Part shown: piece after piece, positions 33,466 to 46,193 of the stretch
Layout of the letters: every line of letters begins with the position of its first letter
Position numbering within the stretch: position 1 is the stretch's first letter
Source: Tricholomella constricta
Taxonomy: Eukaryota > Basidiomycota > Agaricomycetes > Agaricales > Lyophyllaceae
Reading direction: 5' to 3'
NCBI GenBank assembly: GCA_013368375.1
Contig: JAACJP010000002.1
Span: forward strand, 1,178,001-1,242,000
DNA length: 64,000 nucleotides
Made by a program: the position numbers and the translations under genes
The notes under the pieces: model-generated
What the model was told of the DNA's origin: nothing
Database searches by the model: none
Seen by the model: only the letters and a program-made list of their open reading frames with translations

Positions 33466-36400
33466 TCAACTTTTATCCGTCTTCACCTTTTTCCTCTTCG
33501 TCTTTTTCGTCACAGTGGCACCGTCTTCCGTCTCGACGATATCGTCTGCCTTTCTCTTCGTGGCAACCGGGGAAGCATCTGCTTTCGTGGGAAGTTTGGA
33601 GGTGTCCGCTGACTTCAAGAGGCGAACGATCTGTTCGCACATCTTTTTTAGACCAGGGGAGTTTTTGAAGCGATTTGATGCTCCCAAACGGCCGGCGAGC
33701 GAATGCCAGGAATCTGGTTGCCAAACCTTTGATGCAGAAGCACGATCCACGCGTTGTGTTTGGCGAGTTGCGACAAGTGCCAACTTGAAAACTTCCTTCA
33801 GCTGCGCCGCAGTGAGAGTGTTCTTCTCATCGCATGCATCGGTGGCTACCTCCAAGAGCGTTTTGCGAAGGAGCGTCATAAACTCTATCACTGCCGTTGA
33901 AGGGGTATCGCGCTGAACTGATATTAATGCGAGTATAAATTTAATGATTTCAGACTCACCATGGCGGGAAGCTGTCCAATGAGAGTATCCAGCAATTGAT
34001 ACACTTGACATTGCCGGTAAACATTTACAGATCGACCGGACAAATCCAGTAGATCGTGGCGAAGGCTCCATGCAGATGCGGGACAGCGTCGGATGAAATC
34101 CTGGAAGAAATTGGTATTGAGGGCGGAATTCTTTCGGGTGATGAAATCGGCTAAAGATTGTTGGTAGATTTGTACAAGAGAATTCTCGGAGTCAAGATGC
34201 ACCAGGACCTTGGACAGATACAGGCTACATTGACTGAGGGTCGCGAGCATGTCGGACGAATGTACTTTTCGAGCGCGCGTGTGGAGGTCAGTGATAACTT
34301 TGAGAGTGGATTCTACGTCAACACTAGTTGGGATTTCCTTGGATTTTGCGATCCGCGACCGAAGTATGCCCTTGGCTTTGTCCGATAGCTGGCGTTCGTC
34401 TTGGCCAGTGCCCGCGATAAGTTCAATAAGAGGAGGGATTAAGCGGATGACGAGGCCGCTGGAGGGTTGTTTCTTGACAAACGTATCCACAAGGTCCAGC
34501 ACACGATTTTTGAAATGAGTGGCTTCGCGCTGTGCATCGACACCTGAGAAAAAATGTCGGTTGCAGGTTAGATAATGTATATTTTGAGAGCTCACCTTTA
34601 CCTGTCTTCTTTTCGTTAGCCCGATTTTTAAACACAGCAACAAGTTGCTCGTCGATGGCCATCATTTGATCGTCATCCATATATTCTTCCTCCTCGTCCG
34701 AGTCCCCTGTCGCAGCTTCGATGCCATTTACTCGGAGCGCCTCCTCGATCTTGTTCCGAAGTTCGACGTCCTCTTCTTCGTCATTGCTATCCTCATCTTC
34801 CTCCGAGCCAGCGTCGCTTTCCTCATTCTCCTCCTCAGAGTCAGCGTCATCTTCTTCATCATCTTCCTCGGCGTCATCCATCTCTTCATCCTCGTCTTCT
34901 AGAAGTTCCGCGGGATCACGCCGCTCCAATTGCTATAAAAAATCTATCATTCTCTAGTGCAATGCTCTAAGTGACGAAGCATCCTTACCGTAACAATAAG
35001 GTCTATGGTTGACTCTTGAACGGTGCCAGACAACAGCGCAAAGACCTGGTTGCCAACAGTGCGCAAATATGCAGTGGACTTTTCAAGGAAGCCAATGATC
35101 GTATCAACGAAGATGTCGACTGGCTCCGGTACCACGTCGTCTGTTTCGGCAACGGCTGACTTCCGAGCCTTTTTGCTTTTCTTTGCTTGAGGGAACATGC
35201 GAGTAGCTCCATCAATGCATGCCTGGAAGTTCAATTTCAGAGAATCCATCGTCAGTTGGGACAACACAAAGTGACTCAAGGAAAAGGTTACCTCCAAAGC
35301 TTCCGTGTCACCTTCATCCTCACCATCCGTGCAATATTGCTGGAGAACAGTCGCCATCAGTAGCAACTCTGCTCCCTTAGCCGCTTCTTGCCGCTCATCA
35401 GTGACCTAGATGCGAGGATGTGCTATATATAGTATTTCAGCGAATATAGATAGTGGACATACCGTCCTGAGTCGTGTAGCGAGTTCATGTGCCTTGGTAC
35501 ATAGAGCTGAATCATGTTCTTCAAGAGGGTTCTGTAGAGAGACATGCTTGCTGTCTAGCTCCAGATTTTGAAGGGATTGAAGGACCCTTGCAATCCAGAA
35601 CTCTCCATTGGAAGCGACTGCGGGGACTTTCAATGATTTTTCGCCTGACTTGATGACAGTGGCCTGTGTATTTAAGTCGCCGATGCAGCTGAGTAGCCGG
35701 CTGCGACATGATTGGCGCAGGTCATCTGAGAATACGGGGTTTGGTATTGAGTGCAGCTGTGACGTTGAGTGATGAGTGGTGGGTTGAGATATGATATCGG
35801 AAATCAACGACGTACAACGAGGAAGGGACTCTTCTCAGATTTTTTCTTGACAACAAAGAGTCCGTGGACAACAAGCCAATCCAGTATCGACTGAACCCAT
35901 TCGTCGCTTTTCGGAATCGCACCACTACGAATCAAAGCACCGAATTGTTCTATGATCCACGATCGCCTAGTGTTGATTGCACGGACGTCCTCTCTGCGCA
36001 GGAGGTCGTGATGTTTAGACTCTACAAGGTACGAGGGATATCCAACGTACGTGGGCTGACCTGCGGGCACGTTAACTTGCCCTAGTAGGTACGAGATATA
36101 ATTCTTGATGCCTTCGGCATCCATCGAGGTTAGTATGTTTTCGACAGTTTTGGTTCTCGTCAGCCTGTCAAATTGTTGGCTGCCGTTGACGCCAGTCAGT
36201 TGAAGAATTAAGGCGAATCCGAGTTGCGGGTTGCTTTGGACAAAGGCGTGGACATCGGTGGCCTGTGTCTTTCACGTCAGGTCAACTGTGCATGCAAATA
36301 AGGGGGACTGAAGTACCGCCTGCCGTGCAATCTTGTGCAAATACCGATCTTGGTGGGAAAGATGGTTGATCCATGTCCGCATGAAGTTTTTTGTGAATAG

Positions 36401-37710
36401 CATTGGCATACTGTCCTGTGTAACACGTGGTAGAGCCTTTTGGAAGACCTGGAAACCCCAATATTTGCGTTCAGCTGAGGCTGTGGACGAGAACAAAGAT
36501 TCTGATGACCGAGCATAAATAAGTATTCGACGTTCATGTGTAACAGTCGACATACCGTCGACAACCATGCGGAAGAATTCCTGGAACGATCCTCGCGCGG
36601 ACTGTGTAGAATTGGGGCCAGGAAGCAGCTGTTCGAGAATTATATCCCAGACGAAATGCAACTGAGGTTTCCAATTTCCAGTGGAGGCCTTAGGAACGTC
36701 TTTCCCGTTTTCCTCATCGACAGCTGATTCCTAGAGACAAGGGGAAAACTGTGAACTACTGCAATCTGACTTGTGCAGAGCTGTAATGCTACCTTGAGTA
36801 TGCGCGCCAGATTCTGTAGGTTACTGCCATGTAGCAAATCGGGATTCTTGAAGGAAGGCGCAAAGCACTTGCGCCAATTGTGATCTGGGTGTAATGCCTG
36901 CAGCTTGAGAGCTAAAGCGACCTTTTCTGGCGACCAATCTTTATTTTCCTCGAAAAGCTGATGCAAGGTGACATCCACAGCATCCTTCTTCCACGTAACC
37001 TCGGACTCCTTCAGAGCATCGACGGCTAAAATTATGGTCCACCACGCACTTTCCCTCAACCAGGACTTATTCTCTCCCAAAGCGATCAATTGCTTGATGG
37101 TCTCCTCGTAACTCGAAAGCGTAGACGCGTGCGCAGCAGATGAAGCCGAGGTAGTCAATGATCCAGTCCGCACAAGGAGCCCAGATTGTATAACAGCAGT
37201 GAGTCCAAACAGCCGGGCAAAGAGGACGTCGCGTTCTTCCTGTCCAGTCATCGAGCCTCCGGTTTTAGTTCCGTCCACAATCAATGTAACAATTTGGGAA
37301 CAAGTAACAGTCTCTATCCGCGAGAGGAGCTACTCAAAACTTGCTGGTCAGTCAAAAGACACACACTGATGAGAAACGGCACCGCCTGGAACACGCACTT
37401 CGGTCAATGCAACCGCGAAACCCAACCGACTGCTTTCCCTAGGGCTCGCCAACCCGCGCACAAGTCGTCGTATAGAGTACGAAACATCCTGCGCGTTCAG
37501 AAGATCCAAACCGTCAGACTTGGACGCCCCTTCCTCTTCCTCATCCTCGTCTCCTTCGTCGTCGGATCCCGAGGTCGCGGCAGGTGCATTTTTGGGTTGG
37601 AATTGTGATTGAAATTGTTCCAAAGTTCCAACGAGCTTGACAGAGGCATCTAAGCGCTCTTTTTTAGACGCCGAGGATAAGTGCCAGAACAGCGGCAAAG
37701 TCGTGGACAT
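33466..37710 (-). CDS. POL5: POL5 / MYBBP1A-family nucleolar protein (DNA polymerase phi)
   Basis: Essential nucleolar protein of B-polymerase-like name but without polymerase activity in rRNA transcription and ribosome assembly. ATG 37710 starts MSTTLPLFWHLSSASKKERLD. The first exon contains the family signature SYSIRRLVRGLASPRESSRLGFAVALTE, and many short introns follow. Alpha-helical repeat segments include FHKIARQA-like RYLHKIARQA, WIIEQFGALIRSGAIPKSDEWVQ, ELLLMATVLQQYCTDGE and VDIFVDTIIGFLEKS. A long acidic tract (about 34,720-34,910) is typical of the family, then more helical repeats and a Lys-rich C-terminus with nuclear localisation character (TKKTKRKKVKTDKS). I estimate 1,150-1,200 residues; not every junction was checked. 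Confidence 0.9.
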
Positions 37711-38911
37711 TTTGTGGGGCGGACGCTCGCCCTCAGCCGTGCTCTGTAACTTTTTTTCAGATTCTCGATCGGTTATTTGGGCGCAGTTGGTCCCGTTGGG
37801 TTTGACAAATAAAGCCAAATCTTCAACTTCTGGGCGTGGCGCAATATTTTGTTCCTTGACCGCTTCACAAGGCACGGCGATAAACAGCTCGAGAGATTCA
37901 GCAGCAGACGATACAGTAATGACAAATGGGCATCAATATAGTCTTAATAAATGACCCCTTTGCCTTGATGTCCAGAGTTTGTTTGGGTTTCAACGAAACA
38001 CGGATGAAAAACATGGATGGCTATACAAGATTGGCACGAGAATACGACAAGAGATAACGCGCCTTCGAAAATGGACACTCAGAAGAGGAGAACACTTTGG
38101 GTTTCAACGGAACACGGATGAAAAACATGGATGGCTATACAAGATTGGCACGAGAACACGACAAGAGATATAACGCGCCTTCGAAAACTGACACTCAGAA
38201 AGAAAAAAACACATACCCACAAAAATACAGCAGGAAAACTGGACAAGATCAAACGAAACACAAGAAGCTGGGGACTCAACATTGACGCCAGGATGAGACG
38301 CTCCCCAATCCGACTTTTGGAACTCTTTGACCAGATACCCGAAATGGAAAAGGATCTACTGCCATTTACAGTATATGAAAACCAACCAGGGGAGGAATAA
38401 AAACAAAGAAAGAAGGGTGAGATCAATATCCAAGATCTACATCGCACATTGAAACGACACCGACTTACACAAAGAAGGAAGTTAATTGAGCAGCCGCAGC
38501 AGGAGCACCAAGAAGTGCAGAGGTCTCGTCCCCTTCCAGAAATGTTCTCTGTATTATGCGTGATATTAAAGGCTGTACTGTGCAAAGCGTCTGGCAAAAT
38601 GCGACGTCCGAGTCAACGAAAGGCCCAGAACGAGTTGAGTGGACCCACATTAACATGAAAATAAGGCGAGCTCGTGGGCTGATCTTGTGCTGTACGTTGT
38701 ACGTATGTACAATGAAAGAGGACTTTAGACTTGATTGCGTACGTGGTTCGTGGTTGTCGTGCTGTGGCCGATTCTATATGCAATGTGAATGATAAGCGAT
38801 ATTTGGTGTCGGTGCTTGTGGTTCCGTGTGATATACAAATATGCAGAGTGCGGTGTCGGCGGCGTCGCGCGGCATACCTCATCTGCTAGGGCCGAGGATC
38901 AGTCAATCAAG
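37711..38911. other. Intergenic region with tandem duplication
   Basis: This 1.2-kb gap lies between POL5 and the BRF-like gene, both on the minus strand. It holds the 114-bp tandem duplication at 37982-38203. Short frames downstream of the repeat (for example one ending LLPFTVYENQPGEE at 38400) resemble no family I know. It could be a decayed mobile element or a lineage-specific gene. Confidence 0.4.
37982..38203 (+). repeat. 114-bp tandem duplication
   Basis: Two direct copies, 37982-38095 and 38096-38203, each begin TTTGGGTTTCAACG and share ATGGATGGCTATACAAGATT and GCGCCTTCGAAAA. They differ at a few bases and by a two-base TA insertion in copy two. The plus-strand frame (GFQRNTDEKHGWLYKIGTR) is open through both copies because 114 is a multiple of three. 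Confidence 0.88.
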
Positions 38912-41246
38912 TCAATCATACTCCTCCTCATACGCCCCTCCGCGGGCACATCCAAAGCCCGTCTCAGGCGAAAGCGGGCGCCACTCTGCAACGACTATCT
39001 CGGCTTCATCAGCTCCCTGTGATAGCATAGACTTCCTGGGCCTCGTCGGCGTTTTCATCGCCATCGTTGCCCGCTTCGCCGCCGACTTCATACCGCCCAG
39101 CAACTCACGGTCGCGATCTGCCTCTTCCTCATCCCTATAAACCTCTCCCCCATCATCGTGGTCGTCATAAAACAGGTCCTCATCCTCCTCGTCCTTATCA
39201 GGGAACCTCTCCAGCCCAAGCAAAACCGCGTCATACGCGCCACCCTCGTCCTTATCGTCGTCCCCTTCCCGATCCCCGCGGCCATTCTTCAAGAACCGGG
39301 CAAGCGCCTTGAGATCCACCCGACTCTTCCGCACTCCCCCACTGTCTTCTTCCTCTCCGGCTTCCATCCTCTTTTCCTTGCCTTTACCCTTACCCCAGCC
39401 CTGCGACTTCCCTTCCCTGCCACCCCCACTTGTCTCCTTATCAAATTCTTCCGTTAAAATCCCTAACCCAACCAACCTTGTCCTCATTTCCTCTGCCTCC
39501 CCCGCCGGGCGGAGGAATCCCTCAAGCTCGCCGTCCTCGAACAACTCGTCGTCCCTGATGTCTGCTGCCGTGGCGCGCGAGGCTGCGAGCAGCTGCAGGC
39601 GCGTCGGTGGGGCTACGGAGCTGAGCGCAGAGACGTTGGGCGCGGTTAGGACGTAGGAGGTGAGGGAGCCGCGGGAGAGGGCTTGGGTGTGGCCTTGAGT
39701 CTGAGTTTGCGGGAGGGTGGCGGGCGGGACACGTGATGGGATTCGATTGCGAAGTGGGTGAGAAGGTGTGGTAGACCGCATGGATGTGGATGCGCGGTGA
39801 GCATTGTTCTGGAATGGAGGCGGGGAGAGCGGGATCCCTTGAACTTGGGCCTGGACTTGCGCTTGGGGTTGCGGACGGCGTGAAAGCGAGTCGCATGCAG
39901 GAAGCGGTGCGGTGAGCGGATTGAGCAGGAATTGCGTCGCGTCGCGGAGGGGGTGATGGACAACTTTCTGGCGCTTGTGTGGCGGGGGACGGGATGAAAA
40001 ATTGGGTAGTCGATGACCCGTGGTAGCGACGTTTGTTGTGGTAGACACTTCCGCTTCTGCGAGATCCTTCTTGTCCTCTTCCTGGTCCTGGTCACTTGTG
40101 TCAAGTACGACGGTGGGCCTGAGCCTCCCGCGCCAAATCTCCTCCTGAAATTGAAGGACATCAGCGATCCCGCGCGCAACAATGGACCTTTTGCCAATCT
40201 TAGCACGATTCTTGCCTTTGCCCAAGCTGCGCTGCTCGTATTTGCCGAGCCAAGGAACTTGTTCGATCCATGACGCAACCTCATCCTGGATTATTTTGTA
40301 CCGTGTCATAGCGACACCTCGGCAAGTTTTGTGGCAACGGGCGCCTAGACACTGAGCGAGCTCGCCAAGCTGGGAGAGGGGCGTGCGAGACTCAGCCTCG
40401 AGACCAAGGAGGAAGAGAGCGACAGCGGTGGGTGGGCTGGGCAGCGAGTTCAGCGGGTGGTCCGGTCCGAGGCGGGCGAGCAAATTGGAAAGCGCAATTG
40501 CAGTGTTGGAGGCAGCACGCAGGGAAACGAGTTTGAGCTGGGAGAGCAGCGGAGCGGGGAGCTGGACTGTAGGCTGAGATTGGGGCTGCAAAGGATCATC
40601 GGTGACAATAGAGGTAAGATAATCGAGTAAAGGCGGGATGTAGATGCTTGGATCCACCGGTGTCAGGGAGATCTCGAGGAGTGAGACTACACCAGTCAGG
40701 GTTCGCACGAGGGTGTGACAATGTTCGTCCAGCAGATAGGCAATGTCATTTAACGAGTCCGGACGGCGGTATTCGCGGAGGGCTATTGCAAGGGAGGCAC
40801 CGGCAACTAGTTTAGCTTTCCTTCCCCAACGAAAATTACCCGATGCCATGGACTGATTGAAAATTATAATTGCGCGCGGGGATAAACCAGAAGCGTTGAT
40901 TGAGATAGCGAGGGAACTGATGAATTGGGCCATGGCGAGCTGCGTGGGTGAGTTAGACGAGGGGGCGTGGTGAGATTCTGGGACGTACAGAGTTCTTTCT
41001 GTCGCGTGCTTCCTTTCCTTGGCCAGCGAGGTCCCAGTTCGGACCCTGGCCACGAAAGCTCTTGAGAGTAGTAGGAGCAGCACCATCCCAGAGTCCAGAA
41101 GCTTGGGAGGCAGCGTTGAAGATGCTCTGGTCGGTAAGCAGGGTCTGGGAGGGGTCGGAGAGGGTGCCGCACTGGGTGCAGATAGTGGACCCTGCATCAT
41201 CATCCCATGCAGTGTGGGCACCGCACTCGGCGCACTGTTGGGTCAT
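38912..41246 (-). CDS. TFIIB/BRF-like transcription factor with zinc ribbon and cyclin fold
   Basis: Starts at ATG 41246 with a zinc ribbon (CAECG and CTQCGTLSD: two CxxC pairs 15 residues apart). After KNS a 50-nt intron joins LAMAQFISSLAISINASGL, then cyclin-like helices (FNQSMASGNFRWGRKAKLVAGAS, ALREYRRPDSLNDIAYLLD) resembling the first TFIIB/BRF repeat. The second repeat is weaker. The second half is disordered, with Gln/Pro repeats, Gly/Lys-rich stretches and acidic clusters, ending at 38912. Zinc ribbon plus cyclin repeats places it in the TFIIB/BRF superfamily, and BRF1 of RNA polymerase III is the closest known role, but the invariant BRF zinc-ribbon sequence is not well kept, so it may be a divergent paralogue. 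About 760 residues. Confidence 0.75.
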
Positions 41247-41542
41247 AGGGCACGGCCGAGGTGATGACGGCCGAAAGACAAAACTTGCCTCGACGTGCAG
41301 AACGACGACCACGTTCAACCAGGGACGCCTCCCCATTCAAGAAGCTCAGCACGTGCAATCCACGTGCGGTATGGACCCCAGATCGACATCCGGCGGCATT
41401 ACGCACTCTGGGGTCCTGACATCATGTGCCCAGCCGAGATAATGATTTATTTAATAATAGATCCAAGTCTTTTACGGCTGCCCCCATAAAATCTGGTATA
41501 TAATCTCGTCCCTCCCCTCGTCCTTTTCTCCAATCCCCCACC
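41247..41542. promoter_or_regulatory. Divergent promoter with TATA box, BRF-like gene / trehalose phosphorylase
   Basis: A strong TATATAAT lies at 41497-41504, 39-46 bp upstream of the trehalose phosphorylase ATG. It is followed by a CT-rich stretch (41508-41540) typical of highly expressed fungal genes. Confidence 0.6.
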
Positions 41543-44500
41543 ATGGCTCAGTTCCAATCCAAACCCTCCGCCGCAATCCGACGAAGGCTCTCGTCCAGCG
41601 TTGCGCTGACCAACAAGCCCAATATCACCTCAACTTTCGCAAGCCTCACCGTCAGTACCCTCATCGCGATTATCCAGATCGCAATGTATAGTAACCTTTC
41701 TTCCTCCAATCCAGCCTATGTGGGCTGGTATCTCAGGCAGCCCAGTCAACAACACCTCTGGCTATGAAATCGCAATATCCATCCACGATTCCGTCTACAG
41801 CACAGACTTCGCTTCTATCGTCATCCCCTACATCGCTGGTGACACCGAGAAAAACGCGAAGGCCATCCAGCAATGTGTCCTTGAGACCCTCCGCAAGTTC
41901 TGCACAGAGCACCTCTGCAAGTTCCTCGGTGCTGGGATCACGCTGACGCTCCTCAGAGAGGTATGTATGCCCACCCCATTCTAACTTCCGATATCAAAAT
42001 ATTCAGAACCTCGTGTTCAGGCCCCGAACCTATGCACGCGTCTCTGGCTCGACATGGACATCGTTCCCATTGTCTTCAACATCAAGCCCTACCACACCGA
42101 TTCCATCACCCGCCCCAACGTCAAGCACCGCATCTCCTCCACCACCGGGTCGTACGTCCCTTCCGGCGCCGACACCCCGACCCTCTTGGTCGAGTCTGCC
42201 CACTTCACTGGCGGCCTTGGTGCCAACTTGAATACCGGTGTATCAGATCGCTTGCCCATTCCCCGCACCCTCGACGAGCAGGCCGATTCCGCCGCCCGCA
42301 AGTGCATCATGTACTTTGGTCCCAACAACAACCCGCGTCTCAGCATCGGGCCCCGCAATCAAGTCACCGTCGATGCCGCCGGAAAAATACACCTGATCGA
42401 TGATCTTGTTGAATACAAAAAGACTGTCGGGTCAGGGTAAGGCCCTCCAGCGTTCTGCAGACCAATTCGATGCTGATCGTCGTCCCGTAGAACGTGGAAC
42501 GCGGTGATCAAGCTCGCTGATGAGCTCCGCGAGAAGAAAATCAAGATCGGCTTCTTCTCATCTACCCCTCAAGGAGGTACGTTGTCTCTTTGCGCCGATC
42601 ACAGCGTCGGTATTTGATCATCGCCTTTTGATCGCGTCTTTTTCCTGTGAATAGGCGGTGTCGCACTTGTGAGTGGTTCCTATCCCCATGCGAGGACATC
42701 AATATGCTGATGCGCTTGCGATAAAGATGCGTCACGCGTTGATCAGGTTCCTGACGGCTTTAGACGTTGACGCGGCGTGGTAAGTGGCCTTCCACAATTC
42801 TATTTCCCTCCGCTCCGGGCAGCCCGGGTTTTTCTCCTCGCTCCCTGCAATGTTCTCGCACAAATCTTCGTTTTATCTCCACCTCTCTCTACACGTAACT
42901 CTCACGTCCATGCACGCCACCGCGTTTCGTTTAACCACATTATTCCCATACTGACCTGTTCAATCGAAATCACGCTAACCATCTGGCCCATTCCAGGTAT
43001 GTTCCGAATCCATCCCCGAGCGTTTTCCGCACGACCAAGAACAACCATAACATCCTCCAGGGCGTCGCGCCCCCTGAACTCCGCCTCACCCAAGATGCCA
43101 AAGACAATTTCGACGCCTGGATTCTCAAGAACGGACTGCGCTGGACTGCAGAAGGCGGCCCGTTGGCCCCCGGCGGCGTTGACATCGCATTTATCGGTGC
43201 GTGCCTGCGACCTTTCATTCACATATTTAGCTTCGCGACTTGCAACCCTGCATTTGTCCCTGCCCCAATGTTTCTCTGTTCCCTGTCTCTTTTTCTACCC
43301 TGACACGATGAGCATCCACGCTAACCATGACGCGATCCGACCACTCCAGACGACCCCCAGATGCCAGGCCTGATCCCGCTCATCAAGAAAGTACGCCCCG
43401 GGCTTCCGATTGTGTACCGCTCGCACATCGAGATTCGCAGCGACCTCGTGCATGTTCCCGGCTCGCCCCAGGAGGAAGTCTGGAAGTACCTTTGGAACAA
43501 CATTCAGCTTGCAGATTTGTTCATCAGTGCGTGCGACGTATGTTTAATCTTGTGCAGGGCTGACACACGCCTGGTTATCGCTTTATCGCGCCACAGGTCA
43601 CCCGGTCAGCAAGTTCGTGCCGAGCGATGTCCCGATCGAAAAGCTTGCGCTGCTCGGCGCTGCCACCGACTGGTGCGTGCCTTTGATGTCTTTTTCTCAT
43701 ATCCAAATCTTCTGATACGACGTCGCGATGCTAGGCTCGATGGCCTTAACAAGGATTTGGACCCTTGGTGAGTCGTGTTCCTCTTTCCTGCTTTGTTCGT
43801 CTATTTTGGGTATGGAAGGTAGGCACACACGAGATGATTGGGGCGATAGGCGATACCAGGTCGAGTCGGCCTTGGGTAGATGATTGATTGATCATGGCCG
43901 CACGCGGATCCCAGCGCAGGTCCTGCAAACTGTCGTCGGTCGTGTTAGGGTCGATGCCTGTCACCGCATGTTCTGGAGTTCCTCATTTTTTCGGGCGTTG
44001 TTCCAATAGGAATGTTGTGCTGATCACTTGTTCTTCAGGGACTCGCAGTACTACATGGGCGAGTTCAGGAGCCTGTGTGCCAAGGAGAAGATGAACGAGC
44101 TCAGGTGGCCCGAGCGCGACTACATTATCCAGGTCGCACGCTTCGATCCCGCGAAAGGTAACATCGATAAAATATCGCCGCTGATGGGTGCTAAGCGTCG
44201 TGGCGACTGAGCAGGTATCCCGAATGTCATCGATTCGTACGCGAAGTTCCGCCGCCTCCTTTCCAAGGGCTCCCCGGATCTGAGTGAAGATGATCAGCCC
44301 CAGCTTCTGATCTGCGGTCACGGCGCCGTCGACGATCCGGATGCGAGCATCATCTACGACCAGGTCATGCAGCTCATCAACTCAGATGACTACGTCGAGT
44401 TTGCGAAGGACATTGTCGTCATGAGGCTGCCTCCCAGCGACCAGCGTACGTCGTACATATTTTATACATCGCAAGGTAGATACTGACAGTGCCGCGTAGT

Positions 44501-44954
44501 CCTTAACGCCTTGATGGCCAATGCGCGCATGGCGCTCCAGCTCTCCACCCGTGAGGGCTTCGAGGTCAAGGTCTCCGAGGCCGTGCACGCCGGCATCCCG
44601 ATCATCGCGTGTCAGACGGGCGGCATCCCCCTACAGATTGAGCACGGCAAGTCCGGATACCTCACTACGCCTGGCGACAACAACGCGGTCGCACAGCACT
44701 TGTATGAACTTCATACCGACGAGGCGCTCCACCGCCGCATCAGCGAGTACGCCAAGACGCACGTCAGCGACGAGGTCGGCACCGTCGGCAATGCCGCTGC
44801 GTGGTTATACCTTGCCGTCAAGTATACCCGTGGCGAGAAGATTAAGCCCAAGGGCGCGTGGTTGAATGATATGTTGAGGGAGGAGACGGGTGAGCTGTAT
44901 CAGGCGGGTGAACCGAGGCTGCCCCGTGCTGGCTTGGATGTCCAGGGCAATTGA
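41543..44954 (+). CDS. Trehalose phosphorylase (configuration-retaining, GT4 family)
   Basis: Reversibly converts trehalose and phosphate to alpha-glucose-1-phosphate and glucose; characteristic of mushroom-forming fungi, where it mobilises trehalose reserves. The first exon is 41543-41650. Joining to 41715 gives SLT-PMWAGISGSPVNNTSGYE, in agreement with the family. Conserved stretches include LLREAPNLCTRLWLDMDIVP, NIKPYHTDSITRPN, IGFFSSTPQGGGVALMRHA, TTKNNHNILQGVA, PGGVDIAFIDDPQMPGLIP, IVYRSHIEIRSDLVHV and YIIQVARFDPAKGIPNVIDS. The retaining GT-B E-x7-E motif is EGFEVKVSEA. About 740 residues in many short exons, cytosolic. Codon use is strongly C/G-ending, suggesting high expression. Confidence 0.96.
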
Positions 44955-45296
44955 GTTTGAGGGTCGGTCTGATGATTTACTCTCTTCCTCGTTGCCTTTC
45001 TGCTCAATCTTGTACTAGAAATCTGTTGCTGTAAATAGAATGCCACTGTAGTGTATCAAAAACGCTTTACGAATACCAATACCATTGTTGTTTTGCTACT
45101 GTCGCGAGCACAATCAGTCACGACACCGGTTGAAATCATGATGTGACCCTGAGTTACGTTCAGCAAAATCTCACAATGGCCTTTCTTGCAAACCCCCATT
45201 GCAGCCGCAACCAACTGTGCACCCTGCTCCCCCTCTTTGTCCAGAGGCTTTGTTTCCCAGTACAAGACATATAAATTCCTTCAACGAGCCTCATAC
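44955..45296. other. Intergenic region between two plus-strand genes
   Basis: This 342-bp gap contains the trehalose phosphorylase 3' region and the promoter of the next gene, with ACATATAAATT (about 45268-45278) as a possible TATA box 20-30 bp before ATG 45297. No exon seen. Confidence 0.45.
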
Positions 45297-46193
45297 ATGA
45301 TCCGCATGGAAGTCGACCTCCACTCACCATCCTTTAGGGCCCTGCGCTCCTTCTCATCCAAGCGTGCCCGCTCCCCCGAGAGCCCCCCGAGCCGCCCATC
45401 CGTACGTGCACCTCTACCACTACATCAGCTCGCCGTGTACTTTCACTCACATGATGCGCGCAGAAACGCTTGTCGCTGGCGCTCGACCACCCGCGGTTCG
45501 CGCACACACATACAAGCGGGTATGCGACCCCGCAGAGCCCCGCGAGCAGCTCGCGCTTCCCGTCTGAGGACTGGGTGCACCAGGCGGACGGACTCACCAT
45601 TGATAGCCCTGTGATCACCGGATCGGGGCTGGCGGAGGACAGGGATGAAGATATCGTACGTGCGCGTTGCTTTTATGGTTTGTGCCTTCCCGTCTCTTTC
45701 AGGCGGAGGGATTACATTTGTTCTTCTGCGTTTTGAATTATGTCGAAGCTGAGAACCCTCTTCTCGGTTCCTTCTTGTACAGAATATGGACCCGGATGAA
45801 ACAAACACGACGGATCGCGCGCAGCAGCAGCAGCACACTCAGAGACCTGTCTTACCACCAATACAAACGATGTCATTCGCGCACGCAGCGCTATACCGCC
45901 CACAACAACGACCCCAACTTCACCAGCAGGGTGCCCTTCTGTCCGCACCGACACCCGCTGGTCCATTGGTAACTGTCCTGCCGCCGACACCCATACCTCC
46001 CTCGTCCACCTCGTACCTCGAGACCCCGCACACGCGGCCCTCGACACCTCCAGCGCAGAGCAGCGGCAGCAGCGCGATGGCGTCGTTTGCCGCGGGCGTC
46101 ACGTCTCCTCGGAAGCAACGCTTCACGATGGGCCCGCGTGCGGATTGCGTCAAGTGCCAGATGGGCGTGAAGGGGCATTCAGTGCATTATTGA
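45297..46193 (+). CDS. Small Pro/Ser/Gln-rich protein with conserved Cys-x2-Cys C-terminus
   Basis: Three exons (45297-45401, 45464-45655, 45783-46193) join to 235 residues. The N-terminal half starts with MIRMEVDLHSPSF and SFSSKRARSPES, then KRLSLALDHPRF; a Gln run and Pro/Thr-rich linker follow. The C-terminus KQRFTMGPRADCVKCQMGVK ends in a CxxC and a His-x3-His-Tyr, a possible small zinc site that reads as the constrained part of the protein. Function is unknown; such short proteins with a basic leader and this tail occur widely in Agaricomycetes, as far as I recall. No signal peptide. Confidence 0.65.

Noticed and set aside
33371..33916. Plus-strand frame of 181 codons
   Set aside because: Antisense of the POL5 C-terminus (Lys-rich tail); composition is explained by that gene.
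34721..34957. Plus-strand poly-Ser open frame
   Set aside because: It is the antisense of the acidic (Glu/Asp) tract of POL5; GAG/GAT codons read backwards give serine and leucine runs.
38079..38597. Minus-strand hydrophobic frame of 172 codons
   Set aside because: Antisense of the tandem duplication and adjacent purine-rich DNA; the Phe/Ser/Leu composition is what reversed A-rich sequence yields.
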